The position numbers and the translations under genes are program-made. Below the pieces are notes generated by a model, which saw nothing but the letters and a program-made list of their open reading frames with translations, made no database searches and was not told the origin of the DNA. From Saccoglossus kowalevskii (taxonomy: Eukaryota; Hemichordata; Enteropneusta; Harrimaniidae), in the NCBI RefSeq assembly GCF_000003605.2, contig NW_003130369.1:35974-54226 (forward strand): a stretch of DNA of 18,253 nucleotides, written 5' to 3'. Shown piece after piece: positions 10,871 through 18,253 of the stretch. The number at the start of each line of letters is the position of its first letter. Positions within the stretch are counted from its first letter, which is position 1.

Positions 10871-11009
10871 AAAAATCCTCCGCCGAGCTCATTGTTCACA
10901 ATACTAGTTCACATTCGTGCAGCGACGTTCCAATCCAGTGTCTACGCCGCGATCGAGTGTCGACACAGGCAGACAGTCGCCGATTGACAGGCGCCGACTG
11001 TGTTGTTCT
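10871..11009. other. GC-rich, coding-like island, strand undecided
   Basis: CpG-rich DNA of about 140 bp stands out from AT-rich flanks. On plus, an acceptor-like TTCGTGCAG precedes an open frame reading RRSNPVSTPRSSVDTGRQSP and on to RRLCCSKK. On minus, the very strong acceptor-like tract ending TTTTTTTTAG at 11008-11009 precedes a frame running to a stop at 10896-10898 (TTQSAPVNRRLSACVDT onwards). Either could be an alternative exon. It lies 1.7 kb beyond the stop codon of the minus-strand R-SNARE gene. No family is recognised. Confidence 0.3.
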
Positions 11010-12734
11010 AAAAAAAATGTAATATACCTGTCTTGCTCATCAATTGTAATTCGCTCTTACTCTGTGACCAGGAATAAAGACCTCAATGGTAAATGTGTGT
11101 ATGTGGAGTTCTTTGTAAATATTCTCAGCGCATCTAAGGCATTCCCTTCATCTTTATAAATATTCAGAATCATAGAGGTTTCCATTGGTTTATTGAATCA
11201 CTATGTTACGTTTTCAAAAAACGTCACACTGTGAACGAAGTCACGAATTGTGTGAAACAGAATGGTGAGAACAATTTTATGAGTATATCCAGCAGACACG
11301 AAAATAAATAATACATGTGAGCAGACATTTTAGACATTTATCAAATTAATGTTCAATAAATGGGTTAAGCAACTTCGGGAAAAAAATGATATATTTGGCA
11401 TCTTGTTTAATAGCGTTCAGGCATCGTGTCACTCCACCGATAATAAGTGAGGGTACTGTTGTCAGGAAATTCACTCGTTATTCATTGCAGAAACTAAATA
11501 TTTACTTTGAATTGATGTGCATATCATCACGATAATAGGAACACTTGTTTGTCAATGCATGACGCTATGCAGCTGTATACGTTGATTTCGAGATTTACCA
11601 GGCATGATAACAAGTGCGTGACACGGTTTAAACCTACGATAGATTATTGAATGATATCATATTCTATAGCATTGTGGCGCAATTCGGTTGTTTTGCGGCG
11701 ATCTGCGTGTCAATCATTCTATAGGCCACATTCCACGAGTACCCGGATAAACACCATGTGATTGCATTAACACTGTGAATGTTAAACCGTAAAACACACA
11801 ACTGCAATCTTTTAACGAAAAATAAAAGTTACTGGCAAAATTGTTGAGCATACCACTCCTAAAAACCTGTGTGATACTTTGGTAGAATATATGTCTTACA
11901 TCGTACAGCATCTATCGATTGTTCGAACGTACCGTCTACTGCTAAGGCGACTGCTATTATACACCCTTCTCTCGGATCAAGTATTCCATACACATATTAC
12001 TTCGTTCCATAATAGTAGTTTGTGGACGGAATTTTCGGGGAGGGTACAGATTGACACACGATATAGTGGATCCATTAAATTAAGTAGTTTAATATATCTC
12101 TTTATACATTAAATTGAAAGCTTCTGTAATGCACTTATTCGATGAGAGGTGGTCCATGATGAGAAGTCTCAACATAATTGTATACAGCTGTTAGCAAAGC
12201 GACACATTCAAGCAGGCCAAGGCGAAGGCGAGACATTTAAATCAACACATTTCCATGCATCGAACAAGCAACAATAGATTATGCGACTCGCTATGAGTCT
12301 GGAAGATGTCGCTGCAAAACCTGGCAGCTTTCGCGGAAATTGTTCACGAACCGAAGAGAAAACTATTCTGAAAACACTACCTTTACAAGAATATTACTTC
12401 ACTTAAGACGAAGACGTTCCATTGGACTGTCATTCTTTTAACACCGGTAGGTTGCAATTACACCGGTCACTACATGATGTCGCATGCAATATTTGCCCTG
12501 TATGTACATATATGTGTGTGTGCGTGTTTGTTTGTTTGGTAAATACATATCTCCAGTTCACACTTATGTATATAAATAAGTAAAATAACCCACTCCTTGA
12601 GAGAGAAAGAATATCCAAAACTCGCAAGAGAAAAATGTTTTCGGGTTTCTTCCGACAATATAAGGTACATACATTGTAATATAGGCAGACTGGTCTAAAG
12701 AGAGGAAGATTCGAAGAGTAGAATAAATTTGTCA
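11010..12734. other. Intergenic or 3' UTR stretch downstream of the R-SNARE gene
   Basis: The stretch follows the R-SNARE stop on the minus strand, so its right part is probably 3' UTR. The nearest minus-strand AATAAA that I noticed is near 11188; its use is unproven. A 37-codon plus-strand frame at 12293-12406 (MSLEDVAAKPGSF and on) is unremarkable. The rest shows no recognisable feature. Confidence 0.4.
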
Positions 12735-12878
12735 TCAAAATGGCCACCATGACTTGGCCTTGTCTCTGTGCTTCTTTTCAAGAGCCTTGGTTGTTCTGGA
12801 AAAAACAGACGCCCTGTCTGCCATGACTTCTGTCTGGTCTACTGTTCGACCCAGTTTTTCACCTCGTTCCCGCTGAGC
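12735..12878 (-). CDS. Terminal exon of a soluble R-SNARE protein (tomosyn/amisyn-like C-terminus)
   Basis: On minus, acceptor TCTCTCGTTAG is followed by a phase-0 frame of 47 codons ending in TGA (12735-12737). It reads AQRERGEKLGRTVDQTEVMA, DRASVFSRTTKALEKKHRDK, AKSWWPF. Aligned to VAMP2 without gaps, RERGEKL places Arg at the central 0 layer, with Leu at +1, Met at +4, Ala at +5, Phe at +6 and Leu at +8. No transmembrane helix follows. Tomosyn (STXBP5) and amisyn (STXBP6) likewise have an R-SNARE with RG-KLG and no anchor, and tomosyn ends in a similar aromatic WYQF. Such proteins occupy syntaxin/SNAP25 in place of synaptobrevin and restrain exocytosis. Family assignment is inference; the SNARE motif is well supported. 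Longer minus-strand frames overlapping here in other phases are shadows. Confidence 0.78.
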   Translation of the reverse strand, partial: AQRERGEKLGRTVDQTEVMADRASVFSRTTKALEKKHRDKAKSWWPF

Positions 12879-12904
12879 CTAACGAGAGATAAAAATACTA
12901 GTGT

Positions 12905-13093
12905 GAGTGTGTAGTTCGGTGATCGTCAGTGTAGGCCAGTGTATGATTTGCCACCCACCCACATTGAATGTGTTGTCAGCGCCCTCGGCTCGTCAGCGGC
13001 GGAGAGCGCATGCACGTAGAGTGTTTCGGGGTTGATGTTACGAACGCCATGGCGCGGTATATCCCGGGAAGAAATCGAATTCTCATCTGGAAG
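12905..13093 (+). promoter_or_regulatory. CpG-rich intronic patch, possible promoter or first exon on plus
   Basis: The segment carries clustered CpGs in an otherwise AT-rich intron. It ends with ATG in good context at 13049 (CGAACGCCATGGCG) opening 15 codons, MARYIPGRNRILIWK, directly followed by a donor-like AAG|GTAAAA. This is the layout of a short first coding exon, but no partner exon is identified and the peptide is unknown. An old transposon piece is an alternative. Confidence 0.25.
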
Positions 13094-13157
13094 GTAAAAA
13101 TAGTGTAGTACAAATAAAAATTGCGCCGTTTAGAAACGTTTTCGTCAATTTCACTTC

Positions 13158-13201
13158 AATGAATGAATGAATGAATGAATGAATGAATGAATGAATGAAT
13201 G
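13158..13201. repeat. (AATG)n microsatellite, 11 copies
   Basis: Eleven perfect AATG units. In some frames they create artificial Ser-Phe-Ile-His repeats that should not be read as protein. Confidence 0.97.
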
Positions 13202-13601
13202 ATATTTTTTCCGGGCTGAAATATTTGTTATATACACATAAACAGCAATACCCCATCTCCCTCTCTGTCAGTGTTCGACACCCTAATAAAATAACACCAA
13301 CCTTGTTTGCCCACCACACTGTATTTCTATTTGAAGTGTTCATTGAGCATACTAGTATAATGAACAACCACGAGCGCGTGGTTAGCAATGCTGGCATAAT
13401 TAATTATTTTCTTTTACTTATGTGACCAGGGTCATCATAGACATCATCCTAAAAAGCAGAGTCACTGATAGTGTACCGAATGTCTCAACTCTGTTCCATC
13501 GGACCAATTTACCCAACAACCATACGTAAATTATTTTACTAAGTGGGCAGGGTGTTCAACGAACTCGTTAAGCATCGCTGTCATTGTGTTTAAAATGTAG
13601 C

Positions 13602-13765
13602 TTAAAGCGGGAGGGTCGTCACCTGAGCACGCATGGGAATTGAGTCTCAAGCGACGATAACAATACACGCTAAATCGCAAAGGCTCATGGGTAGACGCCT
13701 GTTTGTAAACAATAACACGCTACGGCCATCTGATGCATGCGCAGGTGACGACTCCCCCGCTTTAA
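13602..13765. mobile_element. MITE, TTAA-bounded, longer copy
   Basis: The ends TTAAAGCGGGAGGGTCGTCA CCTG and CAGGTGACGACTCCCCCGCT TTAA are inverted. TTAA lies at both borders (13602-13605, 13762-13765). It matches the 2701-2827 copy through both ends and through CTCATGGGTAGAC, TTGTTTGTAAACAA and GGCCATCTG, but keeps about 37 bp around GAGTCTCAAGCGACG that the other lost. No room for a transposase. Confidence 0.88.
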
Positions 13766-14490
13766 GCATATCGAATTGTCAGACGCAAAAATTCAATACA
13801 AATCATTAAATCAATAGTAAGTAACCTACATCTAGATATATAACTGTATTAAATCCACTATATAATTAATAGGTGGAATTCCAATCTAAAACACTATGTG
13901 CAAATGAGATTGTCGTGAGCGTCCCATATACAGTGATTACAACATGCAGGTGAAAACAATACTAGTATATAATAAAAGTATACACATATAATGAAATCGA
14001 CACCTGCTCAAGCTATGAACAACTTGTGACATTGGCAGAGCACTATTTTCTTGACCAGAAACAGGTTCGCAGGGAATCCTTGACTCAGCAATTTATGCAC
14101 CTAAACAAGTGTATTGTTTGCAAATACTGAAGACTTGCTTTAGTTTTACTTAAAAAGTTGTCGCAATGCGCTGATATAACTTGATTGCCTAGCAACGTAT
14201 ACAACACATGTAAATACATTACAGTAAATACATATGTATAAATAATGTATGGACACGCGTTGAGTGACGACCAACGCCCTCTCAAATAAGTAAAAGTTTA
14301 TTGGGGGGTAAAGGTACAAATTGCATACCTGGATGAAATACTTGACCACAATGAGTCATTTGTGACCCTGTAACGTTATTTTAATCCAAATAATGTAGTA
14401 AACCTCTAATAAGGTACGTTTTGTGGTCTCACAGAGTCTTAATTTCGCTCATTCACATATATATAGAGGTCTGGATTTCTTTTTTGTCTT

Positions 14491-14567
14491 ACAAAAACAA
14501 ATAATTAATTGTCAATTGAGCGCGATCACGCTAAAGAGGCCAAATTGACAATTAATTATATTTTTGT
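14491..14567. repeat. 77-bp inverted repeat with 17-bp perfect core stem
   Basis: ATAATTAATTGTCAATT (14501-14517) pairs perfectly with AATTGACAATTAATTAT (14543-14559). Outside it ACAAAAA and TTTTTGT extend the pairing with a small bulge. The 25-base loop contains a second small palindrome, AGCG-CGATCA-CGCT. It could be a miniature transposon remnant, a cruciform or an RNA hairpin. The AT-rich stem and lack of a target duplication leave this open. Confidence 0.85.
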
Positions 14568-14750
14568 GAAATATAATATTATCATATATCTGTCACCGTA
14601 ACGTCATAAGTTACAGCGTGTTGTACTTTTGCGGCGTATTTTCATCCTAACATATTAGGAAATACGAAGGAAGGTCGCATACTCCGTTGTACTGTCTTCG
14701 TGCATACTTTTTTGGTATCCCCGGTAACCGGGTTCGATCATTACAATTAC

Positions 14751-14989
14751 CTGTCGTAGTCTTTCCAGATCTTTTAACAGACTTCCTGAACTTGAACTTT
14801 TTGCACCCATTGATGGGGGAGGATTTCTTGGAGCGGATTGTTCTTTATTGGTACCGGCGGAATATAGCCGACTTCTGCTGCCATGGTGTTCCGGATGCGT
14901 TCCATAATGGGGCGTTCTGTAAGTGTACGTTGGCGATGAGGGCGCTGACGATGTGATGTAAGGCGGTGAGTGAGAAGGACTTGATTCAC
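14751..14989 (-). CDS. Ser/Pro-rich exon entering the R-SNARE motif
   Basis: On minus, acceptor CACTTCTTTGACAG precedes a 239-bp exon ending CGACAG|GTAATT. It enters with two bases of a split codon and leaves in phase 0. The 79 residues include ESSPSHSPPYITSSAPSSPT, YTYRTPHYGTHPEHHGSRSR, LYSAGTNKEQSAPRN and SSSSGSLLKDLERLRQ. The first 65 are a Ser/Pro/His-rich, probably disordered linker. The last ten form the start of a helix. Joined to 12735-12878, Leu residues of LLKDLERL fall at SNARE layers -4, -3 and -2, in register with the 0-layer Arg of the next exon. This supports direct splicing of the two. A Ser-rich linker before the SNARE recalls the hypervariable region of tomosyn. The open frame upstream (MEIIMQKTF and on) is intronic. 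Earlier exons were not found in the window. Confidence 0.78.
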
Positions 14990-15640
14990 CTGTCAAAGAA
15001 GTGGACGCGTTAGTTTTTATGAATGTTTTTTGCATAATTATTTCCACAAAACAGACTGTGGGTTATTAAATTAATCATCAGTTTCGAAAAAACGGATTTT
15101 AAAACTATTCAATACCTTATGAGTGATACTATAGGCAATGTTTACACTGTCATCACGCACGAATTTGAGACATAATAAAAAGTCCTTATCATAGTCATAG
15201 AAACCAATTATAACAAAAGTTTCAAAACAGAACAAAATCGTTTGGAACCATAACTAAGGCCGCTATTATTGTAATTCTTGGTATTTTTGCATGAGTATGA
15301 CCACTCTGAGTTGCGAAAGTAGAATACATAAAATAGTTTGCTGAGTGACAAAATAAAAAAAGAGTAAATACAAATGGGAGGATACCGAACTTGTTTCCAT
15401 GCAAACAAAACATGACTTTCAATTTCTCGGTATCGTTAAATTCTACTTTAACTTTAACGGCCATTTTAATTTTAATATTGGCATGGTGCATACACCCATT
15501 CAGAATATCAAAGAGCAGTTTAACAAAGTCTCAGGAAAACATACAGGGGTTTTGAAATGAACAACATAAATCTCGTTTAGAGCGGGGATTCATATAATGA
15601 AGGGCATTTGTACAAGCAATTACGGTGATTCACTCATTCA
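14990..15640. other. Intronic or upstream stretch with one unassigned minus-strand frame
   Basis: An 89-codon minus-strand frame (15222-15491) includes an inner Met in good context reading MAVKVKVEFNDTEKLKVMFC. It then becomes a hydrophobic stretch typical of AT-rich non-coding DNA. The first 30 residues look more protein-like than average, but no family is recognised and no splice borders are convincing. Confidence 0.3.
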
Positions 15641-15646
15641 CTCACC

Positions 15647-15678
15647 CAGTCAGTCAGTCAGTCAGTCAGTCAGTCAGT
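15647..15678. repeat. (CAGT)n microsatellite, 8 copies
   Basis: Eight perfect CAGT units. They produce a spurious Ser-Gln-Ser-Val repeat in one frame. Confidence 0.97.
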
Positions 15679-15840
15679 TGCGATCGAGTAGTATTCAAAA
15701 TACTGAGTTCGTGAAGTGTTTCATGCATGCGGTGACAAACAATATATATTCTCGTTTATATCCGCTTCTCCGCATACTCGTATTTTCATGCAAATAATAC
15801 TTGATAGGTGAATAGCTAGTGGAATACATCTCTTTTGTAA

Positions 15841-15856
15841 TCAGCGCCCTCTAGCG
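15841..15856 (-). promoter_or_regulatory. CTCF-like motif (minus orientation)
   Basis: The complement reads CGCTAGAGGGCGCTGA, close to the CTCF core CCNSTAGRKGGCGC. It pairs as an inverted copy with the motif at 15967-15979. Confidence 0.5.
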
Positions 15857-15966
15857 ACGAAGAATTCTATGACGTAAATGGGTGACACGTAGGCCGTTCA
15901 AAGCCTCGATATTGTTTCGATCCGTAGTCGTACTCAAGATGACGAACAGAAGCAGAAGCGCTCCGT

Positions 15967-15979
15967 CACTAGGGGGCGC
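15967..15979 (+). promoter_or_regulatory. CTCF-like motif (plus orientation)
   Basis: CACTAGGGGGCGC is a very close match to the conserved core of CTCF sites in bilaterians. Together with 15841-15856 it faces outwards. The two could instead be the ends of a small inverted-repeat element of about 140 bp, since GCGCCCTCTAGCGACG and the complement GCGCCCCCTAGTGACG are alike. Confidence 0.5.
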
Positions 15980-15993
15980 GGGTTACATGTAAG

Positions 15994-16019
15994 GTATATT
16001 ATGCGCGCGTATAATATAC
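15994..16019. repeat. 26-bp near-perfect palindrome with CGCGCG centre
   Basis: GTATATTAT, GCGCGCGT and ATAATATAC form a palindrome with one mismatched pair. The alternating purine-pyrimidine centre is of the type that can adopt Z-DNA or extrude. Confidence 0.8.
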
Positions 16020-17520
16020 AGCATTTAAAAGCAGCTTAATATACCACAATTAAACGTGACATCACTAAATAAATACAAAATATGGCGGTATTAATGATGC
16101 TACAACCGCAAGTTTATGCCATAGGTGTATGCCAGGATAGCTGATATATAACAATACAGGTTCAGTAAGTCCCACATATATTTACGTGAGTTTCGTTTAA
16201 TCTCAGACAGAGGTATAACGAAACCGATTTCGAGGAAAAGTACAAAGACATGTAAGCTTAATCTCTAAATTCGTTAAAATCCAGATCTTTACCTGATTAA
16301 AAACATAGCAAATGGGTCGGAATTTCACGTTACCATGGCGATAAGGCCCTTCTAGGCTGAGACTAAGTGCCTTTTTGTTGTAATCTGATTAAATATAACA
16401 TAGGAAACAGTGGCACGTGATTCTCAAAGTTGATTGATTAGATACCGACTTAAAGTCCATTATCGGATGATCGACAAACTTGAAATGTGGCTTCATCGTT
16501 GATTTACCCATATTCACTTGTCCACGAAGCACACAGTTCCAGACATTGAGACAATCGTCCTAGGGGTCTCTAACCATCTTAGGATGGATTTGAATTGATA
16601 TATACATACCGGTAATAAATATATATCATCAGAGCATAACTACTGAACCATATATTTCCTGACATGATTTATCGCAACCCAATTAATTTGGAATATTATA
16701 ACGGACTGCTTTGATAACGATAGACATTTCCCTACATTATTGGTTATTTCATTTTTTGCAAGCAGAACAGTTAACATTGCAAAATATAATTAAGAAACGT
16801 ACCGCGGAAGGACATAATTGAGATGTTCAGTGGAGTTTCACGTGGGTGGGTTCAAAGTGGACGCACGGGAGTTTTCATGAAAGAACACGAAGGAAACTAT
16901 TATTTGAAGAAACGATAAATTGCATTCCCAACTCTTAGTGACTTATCGTCTCAAAATAAATGTGTAATGACAATGCACAGTAGAAGTATTTCCACCCAAG
17001 CCCGACTTGGCCGATACATTTAAACATCAACTTGGAATTCTTCTGATACAGCTCACAGATACGATATTAATGGATGTGTTTTAGGATTTTTAACTATTAG
17101 ACAATAATAGATATTTGTTTTGTTACTAAGTAGTATTACATCGCGTTTGTAGCCTTCATTCTTTCTCGTCTGTTTTTGTTAATGGGTTTTTTTGTAGATT
17201 TTTGTTGGTAGTTTTTCAATTTAAAATTAGTAAAGTTAAACAAGAACACGTTCTAACACCCATGTATTAGCATAGGACAAACTACTGAAAGTGGGTTCCT
17301 TTCCCTTCTATTTTTTTCTTCAAAATACTATTCCCGACACATTATCCCGAGTTTCTAAACAAAAATGGGAAATACATACTAAACAAATTTGAACAAATCA
17401 TGTTTTACTTTTTTCCGACAGAGTCCCTTGTATTAACTTCGCTATCTGCGTAAAGTAATAAAACGTTTAAGCTTAAAACTGTGACCCTTGGCACTGTTGT
17501 TTCCGCATAGGACCTTGCAT
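16020..17520. other. AT-rich stretch, no gene recognised
   Basis: I searched both strands for splice-framed exons of the R-SNARE gene. Donor-like sites at about 16292 (minus) and 17936 (minus) fail because the required phase gives an immediate stop. No repeats or RNA genes were recognised. Confidence 0.5.
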
Positions 17521-17527
17521 TGTAAAA

Positions 17528-17647
17528 ATGGAGCTACGTCACAGAACGTTCTACGTTGCTAAGACGCGCACCACTATTCGGGGGGGCGGACATCCGGGCA
17601 TTTTCACCGACTGGCAACAGAAAACGGTACTTTGGGATGGTTGTTGA
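17528..17647 (+). other. 39-codon ORF resembling an RNase H1 hybrid-binding-domain start
   Basis: The ORF reads MELRHRTFYVAKTRTT then IRGGGHPGIFTDWQQ and stops after 39 codons. The pieces FYV-AK and PGIFTDW recall the FYAV-KGR-PGIF-W pattern of the N-terminal hybrid-binding (viroplasmin-like) domain of RNase H1. The domain's second half and its spacing are missing. An inverted copy at 17806-17849 encodes a related HPGICTVWQ on the minus strand. This suggests a repeat-derived peptide rather than a host gene. Confidence 0.25.
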
Positions 17648-17849
17648 GACTACCCTGAATAGTGTAACAAGATTGGCCCTACGTGGATAACATATATAAA
17701 TTTGGTTGTTCAGGATTACTTCAAAGTTGAGTTTATGTTGTTTTAACAACTAGCCCAAGGAACATTTTTTCTGAGAGTTTTCGGCCATTGTTTTCGCTGG
17801 TTGTGGTTGCCAGACGGTGCAAATGCCCGGATGTTCGCCACGAGAATAG
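17574..17849. mobile_element. Inverted-repeat element, about 276 bp, arms of about 45 bp
   Basis: The left arm 17585-17618 (GGCGGACATCCGGGCATT onwards) and the right arm 17806-17839 (GTTGCCAGACGGTGC onwards) are inverted copies matching at 31 of 34 positions. CTATTC and its complement extend the pairing to 17574 and 17849 with a short divergent stretch between. The outer borders and any target duplication are unclear. It may be a MITE or two oppositely oriented copies of one repeat. Confidence 0.75.
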
Positions 17850-18120
17850 CAATAAGCAATCTATTCCAAAGTATCGGCAATCTCAAAAGTTTTTAATGAA
17901 ACTCTATTGATCAACCTCAAATTAGATGCACGATACCTGTATATTATTTACTGTATTTGATGCGCACGCGCATTACGAAGCAATCGGCGTATAATCGGCG
18001 TCATCGTAACGCATAATTACTTCAGTGAAATTGCACATCAAAACCTCTCCTAAATCATGTCCACTACTAACCAGAATCAGCAGCATCGAATATTAGTATT
18101 ATTCAGGCCTGAAAACATAC
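17850..18120. other. Short intergenic stretch with a 9-bp direct repeat
   Basis: AATCGGCGT occurs twice at 17982-18000, separated by AT, next to a CpG-rich GCGCACGCGCATTACG. Nothing else is recognised. Confidence 0.45.
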
Positions 18121-18121
18121 A

Positions 18122-18253
18122 CGACATTACACACCATACACAACATTTCACAAGGTTTTCAAACATTTCACAAGTTCCCCAACATTTCACAAGGTTTCCG
18201 ACATTACACAACATTTCACAAGGTTTCCCAACATTTCACAAGGTTTTCCAACA
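18122..18253. repeat. 20-bp minisatellite, runs off the window end
   Basis: At least five units of AACATTTCACAAGGTTTTCC and close variants, with shorter ACATTACAC insertions near 18121-18130 and 18191-18200. The array continues past 18253. Confidence 0.92.

Larger units (their letters stand above)
12879..14750 (-). other. Intron of the R-SNARE gene (1,872 bp)
   Basis: The intron is bounded on minus by donor CAG|GTAATT (14749-14750 complement) and acceptor GTTAG|GCT. Both flanking exons are in phase 0. It contains a CpG-rich patch, an AATG microsatellite and a MITE. The rest (about 13205-13600 and 13770-14490) holds nothing recognisable. Confidence 0.7.

Noticed and set aside
12430-12750. 106-codon minus-strand frame overlapping the R-SNARE exon
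   Set aside because: It is in a different phase from the SNARE frame and runs through a GT-rich low-complexity tract. The SNARE reading has splice borders and motif support.
13083-13397. 104-codon minus-strand frame with Ser-Phe-Ile-His repeats
   Set aside because: The repeats come from the AATG microsatellite, and the rest has no protein-like features.
13434-13528. Acceptor-like GACCAG followed by a plus-strand frame to a stop
   Set aside because: The frame that would follow the upstream 15-codon candidate in phase meets an early stop, and the peptide in the other phase is not recognisable.
14720-14750. GGTTCGATC resembling a tRNA T-loop
   Set aside because: No acceptor stem, D arm or anticodon arm can be formed around it. 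It lies at the donor end of the R-SNARE intron.
14687-14956. 89-codon plus-strand frame opposite the Ser/Pro-rich exon
   Set aside because: It is antisense to the exon at 14751-14989, which has splice borders and joins in phase to the SNARE exon.
15938-15991. 17-codon ATG-led frame (MTNRSRSAPSLGGAGYM) ending near a donor-like site
   Set aside because: It lies across the CTCF-like motif, is very short, and no partner exon is identifiable.
18122-18253. Short regular repeats that could suggest a CRISPR array
   Set aside because: The units are contiguous with no unique spacers, and the context is eukaryotic. It is a minisatellite.

Overview
The window looks like metazoan nuclear DNA, most likely from a marine invertebrate and perhaps a lophotrochozoan such as a mollusc. 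It is AT-rich, has no dense coding or operons, and shows spliced exons with canonical GT-AG borders. It also carries a decayed non-LTR retrotransposon, terminal-inverted-repeat elements, minisatellites and microsatellites. The phylum is inferred, not shown.

Layout. Positions 1-457 hold a broken minus-strand fragment of a LINE endonuclease. This runs into an AT-rich minisatellite (about 457-880). The last two exons of a plus-strand SPFH/Band 7-like gene follow (941-1149 and 2071-2328); the same minisatellite reappears in the intron between them. The stretch 2329-3709 is probable 3' UTR and intergenic DNA with a TTAA-bounded MITE (2701-2827). Four head-to-tail copies of a roughly 270-bp satellite fill 3710-4793. 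Broken C2H2 zinc-finger pieces, invisible to an ORF scan, are scattered over about 6120-6945, with weaker traces from 6041 to 7250. A 1.1-kb DNA transposon with 34-bp inverted ends occupies 7656-8772.

The right half carries the 3' end of a minus-strand gene: a Ser/Pro-rich exon (14751-14989) and a terminal exon (12735-12878). Joined in phase, they make an R-SNARE motif whose heptads continue across the splice junction and which ends without a membrane anchor, as in tomosyn or amisyn. Its 1.9-kb intron holds a second MITE copy, an AATG microsatellite and a CpG-rich patch. Upstream lie a hairpin (14491-14567), a CAGT microsatellite, a pair of CTCF-like motifs in inverted orientation (15841-15979), a 26-bp near-palindrome, a 276-bp inverted-repeat element (17574-17849) and a 20-bp minisatellite that runs off the window end.

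The two genes are on opposite strands and their 3' ends face each other across about 10.4 kb. Nothing in the sequence links them functionally. The most interesting items are the zinc-finger fossil, the cross-junction R-SNARE, the exon embedded in a minisatellite, the transposon with a transcript-like interior, and the undescribed inverted-repeat elements near the right end. I found no tRNA, rRNA or CRISPR array.
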